Below, piece after piece: positions 1 to 11,047 of a DNA stretch of 64,000 bases. Made by a program: the position numbers and the translations under genes. Each line of letters begins with the position of its first letter. Within the stretch, counting starts at the first letter, position 1. This DNA comes from Deltaproteobacteria bacterium (GTDB lineage Bacteria > Myxococcota > Kuafuiibacteriia > Kuafuiibacteriales > Kuafuiibacteriaceae): assembly GCA_016703535.1 (NCBI GenBank), contig JADJBV010000002.1:806001-870000 (forward strand). Direction: 5' to 3'. A model generated the notes under the pieces. The model saw nothing but the letters and a program-made list of their open reading frames with translations. It ran no database searches and was not told the origin of the DNA.

Positions 1-1
1 C

Positions 2-757
2 ATCGAGGTGCTGACCAAGGCCAAGGCCAAGGGCTACACCAAGGTCGGCGCGGGCGCCGAGGTCGAGGTGGAGGTCGACGGCAAGGTCCAGAAGATCCCC
101 GCCGATAAGATCTTGGTCGCGGTCGGCTTCAAGCCCAACACCAAGGGCCTGGGCCTCGAGAAGTTGGGCAACCTGCAGCTCGATCAGCGCGGTTGGGTCA
201 CCATCGATCAGCAGTGCCGCACCAGCGTGCCCCACGTGTACGCCATCGGCGACATCACCGGGCCGCCGCTCCTCGCCCACCGGGCCAGCCACATGGGTGA
301 GGTCGCGGCCGACGTCATCGCCGGGCACAAGGCGGCCTTCGACGTGATGGCCATGCCCCTCGGCACCTTCACCGATCCGGAGATCGCCATGGCTGGGCTC
401 ACCGAACAGCAGGCGGTGGAGAAGGGGTACCAGGTCCGCACCGGCGTGTTCCCCATGTCCGCCTTGGGTCGGGCCGGCGCCATGAACCAGACCGAAGGCC
501 TGGTGAAGGTGGTGGTCGACGCCAAAAACGACGTGATCTTGGGCGTGGGCATCACCGCCTTCAACGCCTGCGATCTGATCGGCGAGGCCTGTTTGGCCCT
601 GGAGATGGGCGCCTTGGCCGAAGATCTGGCGTTGACGGTGCACGTGCACCCGACCTTGTCGGAGGGCCTGATGGAGGCGGCCAAGGCCGCTCGGGGTGAG
701 GCGCTCCACATCCTCAACAAGAAGCCGGGTGAAGGGGCCCGGGCCTCGGCCCACTGA
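2..757 (+). CDS. lpdA: Dihydrolipoamide dehydrogenase (E3), C-terminal part
   Basis: The gene runs in from the left edge; about 251 C-terminal residues of a protein that normally has about 470 are visible, in frame from base 2. It holds the end of the FAD/NAD-binding part (the YAIGDITG stretch that contacts FAD) and the whole dimerisation domain. HVHPTLSE carries the family's catalytic His and its partner Glu. E3 reoxidises the dihydrolipoyl group of 2-oxoacid dehydrogenase complexes with NAD+. lipB follows after 8 bases, so the two are probably one operon linked by lipoate biology. The redox-active disulfide lies in the missing N-terminal half, so identity rests on the C-terminal domain. Confidence 0.93.
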   Translation: MEVLTKAKAKGYTKVGAGAEVEVEVDGKVQKIPADKILVAVGFKPNTKGLGLEKLGNLQLDQRGWVTIDQQCRTSVPHVYAIGDITGPPLLAHRASHMGEVAADVIAGHKAAFDVMAMPLGTFTDPEIAMAGLTEQQAVEKGYQVRTGVFPMSALGRAGAMNQTEGLVKVVVDAKNDVILGVGITAFNACDLIGEACLALEMGALAEDLALTVHVHPTLSEGLMEAAKAARGEALHILNKKPGEGARASAH

Positions 758-765
758 GGTCCAGC

Positions 766-1422
766 ATGCGGGAGCTCGAGATCATCCGGCTCGGTCGAAT
801 CGGTTACCGGGCCGGGCTCGAGTTGATGGAGCAACGCCTCGAAGCCCGCACCAAAGGCCTGGTCCCCGACGCGATCTTCCTGCTCGAGCACGACCCGGTG
901 TTGACCTTGGGGCGGCGGGCCAATCTACAGAATATATTGGCCAGCCCGGAGCGCCTGCAGAGTTTGGGCATCGAGGTGGTGGAGACCGGCCGGGGCGGCG
1001 ACGTCACCTACCATGGGCCCGGCCAGATCGTCGGTTATCCGGTCATCGACCTCGCCCCCGATCGCAAGGACGTGCGGCGGTACGTCTGCGACCTCGAGAA
1101 GGTGATGATGAGGGTCAGCGCGTCCTATGGCCTCCAGGCGGGCCGGGTCGAGGGCCACATCGGTTGTTGGATCGAGGGCCAACGTAAGATCGGCGCCATC
1201 GGCGTGCGGATCTCCCGCTGGTGCACCAGCCACGGCTTCGCCTTCAACGTCACCAGCAACCTGGACGCCTTCTCTTTGATCGTGCCCTGCGGCATCCGGG
1301 ATAAGGGCGTGACCTCCTTGGCGGCCGAGTTGGGCCGAGAGGTGTCCCTGCCTACGGTGATGGACCAGCTGGAGGCCGAGCTCCGGGCCACCTTCGCCGC
1401 CGATCGCCCCGACCGCTGCTGA
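766..1422 (+). CDS. lipB: Octanoyltransferase LipB
   Basis: LipB transfers octanoyl from acyl carrier protein to lipoyl domains of E2 and GcvH proteins, the first step of lipoate assembly. The 218-residue length is normal. Visible signatures are RGGDVTYHGPGQ (residues 76-87), the catalytic Lys in QRKIGAIG (Lys141) and the catalytic Cys in VPCGI (Cys175). The ATG is preceded by GAGG, which overlaps the lpdA stop region, 8 bases downstream of that stop, so translation is probably coupled to lpdA. No lipA is in the window. The lipoyl-bearing E2 at 16965 is an obvious client. Confidence 0.96.
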   Translation: MRELEIIRLGRIGYRAGLELMEQRLEARTKGLVPDAIFLLEHDPVLTLGRRANLQNILASPERLQSLGIEVVETGRGGDVTYHGPGQIVGYPVIDLAPDRKDVRRYVCDLEKVMMRVSASYGLQAGRVEGHIGCWIEGQRKIGAIGVRISRWCTSHGFAFNVTSNLDAFSLIVPCGIRDKGVTSLAAELGREVSLPTVMDQLEAELRATFAADRPDRC

Positions 1423-1587
1423 GCCCGCCTCGGCGGCCATTCCAGGGTCACGATGGCCCTCGATTTGCCCCATCAGTTCGGTCGATGGCCATCATCGGTG
1501 AGGCCAATGGCACAAAGGGGGCTCGAAGGTCCCTTTGGAGATGCGCCCGACGAAGGAGTCGGCGCATCAACCCAAAGGAGAGTCGAG

Positions 1588-3471
1588 ATGTGGGCAGCGA
1601 GCAGAAGTAGTGGGTGGGGCGGTGTCCTGGTACCCCTGTTGTGGGGCCTCATTGGGGCTGGGTGCGGGGTCGAGGGCGAGGGCGAGGGCGAGGGCGAAGG
1701 TGATACCTTCGAGGTTGCGGTGACCATCGCGTCCATCCGGGACCAAGGGATCATCGAGCTGCCCGAATATTGCTCGGACATTAGCTGCTCCTCGGTGGTC
1801 GTGTGTACACCGCAGGCGGATTCGTGTGGGTGTTGCATCCTCGATCTGGACGACGCTGAGGATCGGCCGCCAAGCGGCGAAGTCCCGTGGACCCCAGGTG
1901 GAGAGGAACCCGGGGGTGGCGGGCCCGGCGACGGTGACGACAACAACCCACCTCCGTCGACAAGCGAAGACTGCGAGACGCCGGCCGACGACGACGGCGA
2001 CGGAGAGATCAACTGTGAAGACTCGGACTGCTTCACCAGCCGCGTCGAGTTGGCCTCCTCGTCCCTCACGCGACACTTCAGCCAGGCCTTCGCGTTCGAG
2101 GCCCAGGGCGTGCCCTCTCTGTGTGATGGGGTTGTCGTATTTTCAGTAGAATGGGATCTGGGCGACGGGCGGACTGTCCGGGGCAACAACCCAGTGGTCC
2201 GCTACCCCCAGCCCGGCGCCTACACCGTGACCGCCATCGTCGACTGTCCCACCTGCGATCCCACGACCGAACTTTACGCCTTCAACGTCGTCGCCTGGGA
2301 CGCCCAGATCACCAAACCCAACTCGAGAGGCAGCGGCGAAGCCGACGGCCGTCGCAACAACGAAATCGTATTGTCGGGGATCGGCAACAAGGATGTAGGG
2401 CTCGAGGCCCAGGTGATCCCGTCCAGCGCCGCGGCGGCGGTCGGCAATCGGCTGCTCTGGCAGCTGGTGCGGCCGGCCCAACAGACCGTGAACATCACCC
2501 ACCAGTTCACCCCGCAAGTGACCTTCGCCAATCGGGGGATCGGGGCCTCGCCGACCCTGCGGTTCTCAACGTTGCCCGCGCGGCACACGGACTTTGGTCA
2601 ATACGAGGTGTTGTTGTCTTTGGTCGAGGACGGTCACACCCTCGCCCAGCAGAGAGCCCCGATCGAGCTGTACTTCGAGCCGAAGACCGTGCCGACGGGC
2701 CGCACGGTGCCCAACTGGTTCTTCTACTACACGCAGATCTTCAAGGACACGTTGCCCTTTGCAGAGCGCATCAGCCTGTCGATTCAATATCAGGCGGTCT
2801 CTAGCTACCCCGACACCGCGGGTTTGGTGCCGGCCATGGTGGAGTTCCAATACAGCCACACCTTCTTTCCCAGGACGATCGTCTTGTTCGACTTGGCCTA
2901 CTCCGACAACGACCTGACCTCGACCTACTGCGGTAAGCTGGAGCGGCCGCGCAGCCGGCTTGACCTGACTTTTTCAACCCTCGTGCACGAGTACACCCAC
3001 GTGCAGCAAGTGTTCACCTGCAACCAGTACCTGTTCACCAACATCCCTTCGGCGTGGTGGGTGCACCCCGGTTTCGCCAAAGGTTGGTCGTTCAACCAAG
3101 AGGACCATTCGAACCACTACACGCTCGGTCCCGATCTGGGGCCGGGCCGCGCGGGCATCACCGACAATCGCAACGCGGTGATCGACGCCGGGGGACCAAC
3201 CGCCTCCGGCAACCTGCTGGATCTGGTCGGCGGCGGAGTGACGGGCGAACTCGGCCGAGGAGATGACGTCAACCTTGCTCCTCACGGTGACGACTGGTGC
3301 TACACCGCGGCCTTGGGGGGAGGACTGGGCCCGCCCCCCGCGCCGATCCCGGGATCCAGCTTGGGGCCCCTCGAAGTGGCCGCCTGCAATGCGGCTCTGG
3401 GGCCGGGTGCGCCCAACACGCCGACCAATCTGGACTGGGCTCGAGGCTCTGACGCCTACGGTTCGCCTTGA
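1588..3471 (+). CDS. Lipoprotein with PKD-like domain and HExxH metallopeptidase motif
   Basis: Start chosen at ATG 1588, which has AAAGGAG seven bases upstream and begins a lipoprotein signal peptide (positive start, hydrophobic run, lipobox LIGAGC). The mature 627-codon product opens with a Gly-Glu repeat, then a Cys-rich region with a DDDGDGEINCEDSDC stretch of the Asp-rich type common in myxobacterial surface proteins. A PKD-like beta domain follows (SVEWDLGDGRTV). The second half has VHEYTHVQQ, a canonical zinc-binding HExxH (His467, Glu468, His471). I could not assign a named peptidase family or identify the third zinc ligand with certainty. It is likely an outer-membrane surface lipoprotein, possibly a protease; the proteolytic role is inference from one motif. 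Confidence 0.75.
   Translation: MWAASRSSGWGGVLVPLLWGLIGAGCGVEGEGEGEGEGDTFEVAVTIASIRDQGIIELPEYCSDISCSSVVVCTPQADSCGCCILDLDDAEDRPPSGEVPWTPGGEEPGGGGPGDGDDNNPPPSTSEDCETPADDDGDGEINCEDSDCFTSRVELASSSLTRHFSQAFAFEAQGVPSLCDGVVVFSVEWDLGDGRTVRGNNPVVRYPQPGAYTVTAIVDCPTCDPTTELYAFNVVAWDAQITKPNSRGSGEADGRRNNEIVLSGIGNKDVGLEAQVIPSSAAAAVGNRLLWQLVRPAQQTVNITHQFTPQVTFANRGIGASPTLRFSTLPARHTDFGQYEVLLSLVEDGHTLAQQRAPIELYFEPKTVPTGRTVPNWFFYYTQIFKDTLPFAERISLSIQYQAVSSYPDTAGLVPAMVEFQYSHTFFPRTIVLFDLAYSDNDLTSTYCGKLERPRSRLDLTFSTLVHEYTHVQQVFTCNQYLFTNIPSAWWVHPGFAKGWSFNQEDHSNHYTLGPDLGPGRAGITDNRNAVIDAGGPTASGNLLDLVGGGVTGELGRGDDVNLAPHGDDWCYTAALGGGLGPPPAPIPGSSLGPLEVAACNAALGPGAPNTPTNLDWARGSDAYGSP
1672..1701 (+). repeat. Hexanucleotide GAGGGC tandem repeat
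   Basis: Four exact GAGGGC copies followed by one GAAGGT variant encode the Glu-Gly run just after the lipobox of the lipoprotein that starts at 1588. The unit is six bases, so copy-number changes would lengthen the linker without shifting the frame. Confidence 0.85.
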
Positions 3472-3483
3472 GCGGTATCGGGT

Positions 3484-3701
3484 CTATTCGCCCGACCCGC
3501 GCAGGTAGAGCTGCTCCACTTTGGCCCGGGCCCATGGTGTCCGCCGGAGAAACTTCAGCGACGACTTGATGCTGGGGTCGATTTGAAAGCAGTTGATGTT
3601 GATCAGCTCGCCCAGCTCTTCCCAGCCGTGGCGTTCGACCAAGGTCTCGAGGATCATCTCGAGGGTGATGCCGTGGAGCGGGTTGTTGGGTTGTTCTTCG
3701 C

Positions 3702-3705
<4 letters not shown>
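3484..3705 (-). CDS. VF530 family small protein (DUF2132)
   Basis: A 73-residue protein matching the VF530/DUF2132 family along its whole length: NNPLHGITLE near the start, HGWEELGE, ININCF, DPSIKSSLKFLRRTPWAR and the EQLYL end are the typical conserved blocks. The family is a small helical fold suggested to bind DNA; its cellular role is not established. The ATG overlaps the pgm stop codon in an ATGA arrangement (bases 3702-3705), so it is probably translated by coupling to pgm. Its stop lies 12 bases from the convergent end of the upstream lipoprotein gene. Confidence 0.88.
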
Positions 3706-5342
<1,637 letters not shown>

Positions 5343-5552
5343 GGGCGACGGATTGGTCCGACCCTCGCCCGGGGTCAAGCGCCGCCCTTGAGCCGCCAAT
5401 TTCCTGGGCTTTTCGGGTGCTCGATGTGGGATACGGGCTCCCTCCTGGGCCGTGATGGGGACCTTTAAGCAACATTGCATGAGTTCACCGCGAATATGAA
5501 AGATTAACTCTGCGAACCCTGATAGGCCTCCGCACCTTCGGAGGAGGCCAAG
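5343..5552. promoter_or_regulatory. Divergent intergenic region, probable promoters of pgm and the CARDB giant
   Basis: This 210-base gap separates two divergent genes. Most of it is GC-rich, but 5463-5510 is clearly AT-richer than its surroundings (contains TTTAAG, TTGCAT, AATATGAAAG, GATTAAC), the usual look of a promoter here. I could not place a -35/-10 pair with normal spacing. A strong ribosome binding site GGAGGAGG (5540-5547) serves the TTG start at 5553. Confidence 0.4.
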
Positions 5553-8500
5553 TTGAAAGTTCGCGGACGAGTGAGTTGCTTCGTATGGGTACTATTGGGC
5601 CTGGCTTGCACTGAGTCGGTCGATGAAATCGGCCGCGTCGAGCAGGCCGTGGGTCCGCCCCGGCCGGACCTGGTCGTCACCTCGGTCACTGGACCGGTCA
5701 GCGTCAATGGCCCCTTCGTCGGCGCCGCTGAGGTGTGCAACCGCGGCACCGCCAACAGCTTGCCGACCACCGTCAATATCTACCTCTCCCGCGACAAGCG
5801 CATCGACGGCATCACGACCACCGGCCTCGATCCCTACGCCGGCACCTTCAACGTCATCGGCTTGTTCCCCGGCCAGTGCCGCACCCTCGAGGGCCCGCTC
5901 AATGTCACGGTCCCGGCCGACGCCAAATATGTGATCGCCGGGATCGTCGACGAGGCCAACGCCCAGCTGGAGGTCAACGACCGCAACAACACCATCATCG
6001 GTGATTTTGTGTGGGCCGGCGTTCGGGCGGAGCTCTTCATCGCCTCCCTTCGTGCGCCCCGGCTCTCCCGCTTTTCGGGTGAACCGCTGCCGATCGAAGT
6101 GCGGGTGTGCAATCAGGGCACCATCGCCGCTCGGGCCAGCACGTTGGGCCTCTACCGCTCCACGGACGCGACCATCACCACCGCCGCCCCCGACATCACC
6201 TTGGCGACCCTCAACACGCCAGCCCTTCAAGTCGGAGAGTGCGTCGATCTCAGCGGGACCTACGCCTGGGGCGGGCCAGGGCCTACGGCCTACGTCGGCG
6301 CGATCGTCGACCCGCGGAAGCGAGAGCCGGAGCTCAACGAGAGCAACAACACCGCGGTGGCGCAGGTCGACGAGCTCGATCCCATCAGCTGGGAAAGTGC
6401 GGTGGTCGAGAGCCTGTCGGCGTCCGCCCCGGGAGAGTCGTTTTGGCGCCAGGCCCGTTGGTGCACGGTGGCCACCGAGTCTTTGCCTTCGACGGTCCAG
6501 GTGCTCGGCAGCACCGATGCCGTCTTGGTTTCGCCCTGGGTCGATGGGCTCAGCCCCGATGTCATCTTCGAGTGGTTCGACCTCGATCCACCGCCGCCGC
6601 TGGTTTGCCGTGATATTCCGATCAGCTTTGGGTGGGGGGGCTCGACGTCCACCCCAGAACCTCTTGCCTACTACGGCCTGGCGAGTTCGTCGTTGTGGAC
6701 GGGGGTCGCGGCCCCGGTGGCCCCGCTTCCGGGGCTCGAGTGGCTGGGCACGGGCCCCGGCCGATCCAACTTCTCGGTCGGCGTCGTGGAGGCCCGCGCC
6801 TCCAACGGCGGCCTCCAGGTGCAATTCGAGGTCTGCGCCGAATACTTCGTCGTGTCTGCCTCGGTTCAGTTCTACGTGTCCGACGATCGCCGCTTGGATC
6901 TGGGGGTCGCCTGGGCCGACCGCGATGGCGGTCTGATCCAAGCCAACCTCGACTCTGGCTGCCGCAGCTTCACCCACTTCATCCCTGGACCGATCCCGGA
7001 CCCCGTCTATGTCCTCGCGCGGGTCGATCCAAACGGGAGCGTCGACGAGCTGCTCGAGACCGACAACGACGGTTGGAGTGCGGTCGTTCGAGCCACCCCC
7101 ACTCCCAACCTGGTTGTCCGATCGGCGGCCTTCCCGATTCAGGCCAACTCACCCGCCGAGGTTCGCGTGGAAGTCTGCAACCACGGCGCCGTGGTTTCGC
7201 CCGCGTCGTCGGTCGGCGTTTACCTGGAGCACGATCGAACCATCCCGGGCTACGGCCTGGTCGCGCCCGGGTCGGTTTCGGTAGGTCAAGTTGAGGTCCC
7301 CGCGCTGGCCCCCGACCAGTGCGTCGAACCTCGGGCCAACCTGGCCTTGCCGAGCGGTGCGGGCGGTTGGCGCTGGCGGGCCATCGTCGACGCCAACGGG
7401 ACCGTCGCCGAGACCCGGGAGGACGACAACAGCTGGGTCGGTCCTTGGATTGGCCTCGGCAGCGGCCCCGACCTGGTCGTGAACGCGATCCGGGCCGCCG
7501 GACCCCTGCCCTCGGCCTTCACGGCCTACCTGGTCCAGGTCTGCAACATCGGTGACCAGCCGAGCGCCGCCGCCACCGTGACCACCTTTGGGACCGTCGA
7601 CCGCGTTTTGGAGCCTCGGGGCCGGGGCCTCGGCCCAACGGAGTTGCCCCTCGGGGCGGCGGCGGTCCCCACCTTGGCGCCCTCGGCTTGCGTAGAGGTG
7701 ATCGCGTTCCCCGACTCAGGTGTTCTCGGCGCGAGCGGCAACGCACCGATCTGGACCGCCGCTTGGGTCAACGATTTGGGCCTCGTCCCGGAGCGCACCA
7801 CCCGGAACAACGGCCAGATCGGCCCTCGCTGGAGCCCGTATTCGACCTCCTCATTCCGGGTGCAGATCCTGCGGGCGCCTCGCGCGCTCGATGAGGTCGA
7901 CGGTTCGATCGAGGTCGAGGTCTGCAACGACGCCGACAATTCCTTCGAAACCAGCCTGAGCGTGCAGGCGGTGACCCACCCGCAGCAGTCGCGTTGGGAG
8001 GCGCTCAACCTCCTGCCGTTCGGCGCTGACCCGTTCTTTTCGTTGCCGGGGGGCACCTGCGAGCGCCGGACGTTGGCGCTGGAGGTGCAGTTCGGGGTGC
8101 CGGGACCGCTGCAGCTGCGGGTCGAGTTGTGGACCAACGATCCCGATCGGACCGACGACGTGGCCTACGGGCCCTGGCTCGGGGAGGCTCTCAACTCGGC
8201 GCCGGTGCTGGACTGGGAGGTGGTGCCGACGGGCCGCGGTGACTTCGACGTTCACCTGCGACTCTGCGAGCGCAGCACGCAGAATGGGATAACCCCGGCC
8301 GGGATCCTGGAGCTTCGCCTCTCGGACGACCCGATCCTCAACGTCGCGGCCGAAGGTTACGCCGATCCCTTGGTGGCCACCCTCCAGATCCCTGGTCTCA
8401 CCCGGACCATGCCGTGTGCGTCGTTTTCGACCACCATCACCCCGCCGCCCGGCGCGACTGGGCCTCACACCTTGTTCGCGCGGCGCCCCGATCCCAACGG

Positions 8501-10997
8501 GCTGAACGTCGATCAGATCGAAACGCGGGCCGTGGTTTTGGGGACGGGCCCAGACCTGGCCGTTCGACAGGCGCGCTGGGAGACGCCCGACCGGGCTTTG
8601 CTTCGGGTCTGCAACGACGGTACCCAGGCCACCCTGTCCACCACCCTGGCGGTCTACGCTTCAACAGATGGGACCTTCGCGGGTCTCGGGACGCTGGGCG
8701 GATCGGATCCGATCGACGCCGTGGTCCCGGTGCCCGCCCTGGGGCCGGCCGAGTGCACCACCACTCGGGTGACGACGGCTCGTCCCTTGGGCACGACCTT
8801 GTTCTTCGTCCCGGATCACGATCGTGCTGTTAGCGAGCTGGACGAAGTCGGGGGTGTGGCTTCCTTGCAGGTCTCTTCGCCGACCGTCGACCTCGTCCTG
8901 GAAGACCTCCAGGTGGTCGACCAGCGGACCTCGTCGATCGTCCTCGCCCCTCGGGTGTGCAACCGCGGCAACGGCGCCAGCCCCCCCTCCAGCGTCAGCG
9001 TCCGCTTGCCCAACAACTGGGGCGGCGAACCTTCGCTCATCGGTACCTTGCCGATCCCGGCGTTGCAGCCCGACGCCTGCGCCTCGCCGTACGGGACCAT
9101 CACCAGCGCCTCGCCGGCCACCTTCTTGGCGATGGTTGATCTGGCGGGCGCCATCGCAGAGACCGATGAATTCAACAACGCCTATGATCTCTCGGCGATC
9201 TCTCAGACCGTGGCCGCCCTCGAGTTCGACTGGCTTCTTTACCCGACCCTCTTTGAATCTCCCACCGGCGTGGCGTTGGTTCAGGCCTGCAACCGCGGCG
9301 TCCAGGAAGAGGCCGTTCAAGGTGCCTTCTACTCCTATGAGGACGCCACGTTGTATGCCTTCGGGGGCACGGGCGACTACCCGTACCTCCACCCCGACGT
9401 GTGCGGTGTGTTTTCGGTGCAGCTGAATCCGGTGTTCTTCGCGCCCTCCTGGGCACCCCATCTCGAGTTTAGCTGGAGCGCGGGCGCCATCGACTGGGCG
9501 ACCCTCGACTTGGCCGGGCGCCCGATCGGTCGCTTCATCTTCGGCGTAGGGCCGGATCTCGCGGTGCGAGCGGCGACGCGGATTGGCGACGACCTGAACA
9601 TCGAGGTCTGCAACAGCGGCAACCGCCTGGCCCCGCCCGCGACGGCCTCGGTGCGGGCGGGCGTCGACCTCGACGTCGAGCCCCGCCATAGTTCCCCGGC
9701 CCAAGAGGTATCGCGGGTGCCGGTCCCGGCCTTGGCGCCGGGCGACTGCCGCGTGGTCCTATCGCCTCTGCCCGCCGCCTCAGCCACCACCCTGGCGGTG
9801 GTGGTGGTCCTCGATGATCCCGCAAGCCGCGCCGAGGTGATCACCACCAACAACGGGCTCCGCGGTCCCAACCTGGGGTTGGGCCCGGACCTGCGCGTGA
9901 CCAGCCTGAGCTTCGTTGGCGCCGAGGCGTCGACGATCCAGCCCGAGGTCGTGGTCTGCAACGAAGGTGGGTCGCCCAGCCCTTCGGCCACCGCTCGCCT
10001 CTACTTCAGCCTCGATCGCGTGGCGGATGGCGCGGGCCGCTTGCACAACGGCGACCAGGCGGTCGGCGAAGTTTCGGTGGGCCCGCTCGCCCCGGGCGCG
10101 TGTGTCACCACCTCGGAGGTCCTCGTACTGCCGGCCATGCCTTCGATCGACGACGCCCGCCTGATCTTGGAGGTGGCCCCGCTGTGGGCCTGGGTCGCGG
10201 TCGATCCCGACGAACAGGTGGAGGAACTGGACGAGGGGAACAACGGCTCGACGCTGGTCCGCGCGCCCTTTGGCAGCGGCCCGGATCTGACGGTCCGTTC
10301 GGCGTCGGCCCAACCTCTCCTGTCTCCCAACGCGCTGGAGGCCGAGCTGCTCGTGTGCAACGACGGCAATCAGCCCAGCCCACCGAGTGAGGTGCGGGTC
10401 GACTTTGCGTTGGTCGAGGCCCACCCCTCCTTTGGTGCGCCAGGGGAGGTCGGCCGGCGAGTTTCAGCGGGGACCGCCATCCTGCCGAGCCTGGCCCCCG
10501 GGAGCTGCAGCGCCCAGGCCTTGGGCCCCACCGCCACCGCCCTGATCGACGAGGGGCTGTATCGCTTGGTCGCGCAGGTCGACCGTCCGGACGACGTGCG
10601 TGAGCTCCGAGAGGACAACAACCAGCTCCAGGGTGAGTTGGTCGTCCTGACCGCCCAGGGTGAACTTACGGTTCGTTCGGCCACCGTCGGGCCGGACCTC
10701 GATGGATTCACTCGGGTCACCGTCGAGGCGTGCAACACCGGCTCCGCCGACCTCTACTCCCCTGGCGCGTCCCTGATCCTCAGCGTCGATCAGGTCGTGG
10801 AGCCCTCCGAATACTTCTACGGCCTCGGCTGGCCGTTTTTGGCGCCTGGAGGTTGTGAGGTGTTCTCGAGTGAGCCCCTCGAATGGACCCTGCCCCAGTG
10901 GCCGCTGACGGAGCTGTTCTGGTTGGGAGTCCACACGGCGCCCTTCGGCGACGCCGATCCGCGCAACGATCTGTATTGGATCGGACAGATCCCTTGA
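5553..10997 (+). CDS. Giant lipoprotein with about 15 tandem CARDB-like domains
   Basis: 1814 residues. The TTG start is supported by GGAGGAGG five bases upstream and a lipoprotein signal peptide (VLLGLAC lipobox, Cys19). The rest is a chain of about 15 units of roughly 118 residues. Each has a PDLVV-like opening, a V(E/R)VCN(R/D/E)G strand, a short (S/T)xD segment, an APGxC segment and an acidic ExNN ending. This fits the CARDB fold (cell-adhesion-related domain in bacteria), an Ig-like beta sandwich. The paired Cys in each unit (VCN and APxxC) could form one disulfide per domain. No enzyme domain or C-terminal anchor is visible. It is probably a long fibrous surface adhesin or spacer anchored by its N-terminal lipid; adhesion is inference from the fold. 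Confidence 0.85.
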   Translation: MKVRGRVSCFVWVLLGLACTESVDEIGRVEQAVGPPRPDLVVTSVTGPVSVNGPFVGAAEVCNRGTANSLPTTVNIYLSRDKRIDGITTTGLDPYAGTFNVIGLFPGQCRTLEGPLNVTVPADAKYVIAGIVDEANAQLEVNDRNNTIIGDFVWAGVRAELFIASLRAPRLSRFSGEPLPIEVRVCNQGTIAARASTLGLYRSTDATITTAAPDITLATLNTPALQVGECVDLSGTYAWGGPGPTAYVGAIVDPRKREPELNESNNTAVAQVDELDPISWESAVVESLSASAPGESFWRQARWCTVATESLPSTVQVLGSTDAVLVSPWVDGLSPDVIFEWFDLDPPPPLVCRDIPISFGWGGSTSTPEPLAYYGLASSSLWTGVAAPVAPLPGLEWLGTGPGRSNFSVGVVEARASNGGLQVQFEVCAEYFVVSASVQFYVSDDRRLDLGVAWADRDGGLIQANLDSGCRSFTHFIPGPIPDPVYVLARVDPNGSVDELLETDNDGWSAVVRATPTPNLVVRSAAFPIQANSPAEVRVEVCNHGAVVSPASSVGVYLEHDRTIPGYGLVAPGSVSVGQVEVPALAPDQCVEPRANLALPSGAGGWRWRAIVDANGTVAETREDDNSWVGPWIGLGSGPDLVVNAIRAAGPLPSAFTAYLVQVCNIGDQPSAAATVTTFGTVDRVLEPRGRGLGPTELPLGAAAVPTLAPSACVEVIAFPDSGVLGASGNAPIWTAAWVNDLGLVPERTTRNNGQIGPRWSPYSTSSFRVQILRAPRALDEVDGSIEVEVCNDADNSFETSLSVQAVTHPQQSRWEALNLLPFGADPFFSLPGGTCERRTLALEVQFGVPGPLQLRVELWTNDPDRTDDVAYGPWLGEALNSAPVLDWEVVPTGRGDFDVHLRLCERSTQNGITPAGILELRLSDDPILNVAAEGYADPLVATLQIPGLTRTMPCASFSTTITPPPGATGPHTLFARRPDPNGLNVDQIETRAVVLGTGPDLAVRQARWETPDRALLRVCNDGTQATLSTTLAVYASTDGTFAGLGTLGGSDPIDAVVPVPALGPAECTTTRVTTARPLGTTLFFVPDHDRAVSELDEVGGVASLQVSSPTVDLVLEDLQVVDQRTSSIVLAPRVCNRGNGASPPSSVSVRLPNNWGGEPSLIGTLPIPALQPDACASPYGTITSASPATFLAMVDLAGAIAETDEFNNAYDLSAISQTVAALEFDWLLYPTLFESPTGVALVQACNRGVQEEAVQGAFYSYEDATLYAFGGTGDYPYLHPDVCGVFSVQLNPVFFAPSWAPHLEFSWSAGAIDWATLDLAGRPIGRFIFGVGPDLAVRAATRIGDDLNIEVCNSGNRLAPPATASVRAGVDLDVEPRHSSPAQEVSRVPVPALAPGDCRVVLSPLPAASATTLAVVVVLDDPASRAEVITTNNGLRGPNLGLGPDLRVTSLSFVGAEASTIQPEVVVCNEGGSPSPSATARLYFSLDRVADGAGRLHNGDQAVGEVSVGPLAPGACVTTSEVLVLPAMPSIDDARLILEVAPLWAWVAVDPDEQVEELDEGNNGSTLVRAPFGSGPDLTVRSASAQPLLSPNALEAELLVCNDGNQPSPPSEVRVDFALVEAHPSFGAPGEVGRRVSAGTAILPSLAPGSCSAQALGPTATALIDEGLYRLVAQVDRPDDVRELREDNNQLQGELVVLTAQGELTVRSATVGPDLDGFTRVTVEACNTGSADLYSPGASLILSVDQVVEPSEYFYGLGWPFLAPGGCEVFSSEPLEWTLPQWPLTELFWLGVHTAPFGDADPRNDLYWIGQIP
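5670..10990 (+). repeat. Array of about 15 diverged CARDB-coding repeats
   Basis: Roughly 350-base units that encode the domains of the 1814-residue lipoprotein. Units are recognised at protein level by VCNxG about 20 residues into each unit and NN at its end. DNA identity between units is low and several units (around 6400-6600, 7850-8500) are strongly diverged, so the array looks old rather than recently amplified. Confidence 0.75.
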
Positions 10998-11002
10998 ATG
11001 GA

Positions 11003-11047
11003 ATCTACTGAGTAGATGAAGACCCCCTGGCCTAAACGCCCCGGGGG
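11003..11047. terminator. Possible bidirectional terminator between convergent genes
   Basis: Between the convergent ends at 10997 and 11032 lies a perfect inverted repeat ATCTACT-G-AGTAGAT (11003-11017). Next comes a CCCCC/GGGGG pair (11023-11027 and 11043-11047) whose loop contains the stop codon of the minus-strand gene. Neither has a T tract, so this would be an atypical terminator; function is inferred from position. Confidence 0.3.

Noticed and set aside
1672..1701. GAGGGC repeat as a phase-variation switch
   Set aside because: The unit is six bases, so slippage cannot shift the frame; it can only change linker length.
5463..5510. Defined sigma-70 promoter in the pgm/CARDB divergent region
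   Set aside because: TTGCAT is followed by TATGAA at 14 bases and by GATTAA at 21, neither of which is acceptable spacing, so only an AT-rich region was recorded.
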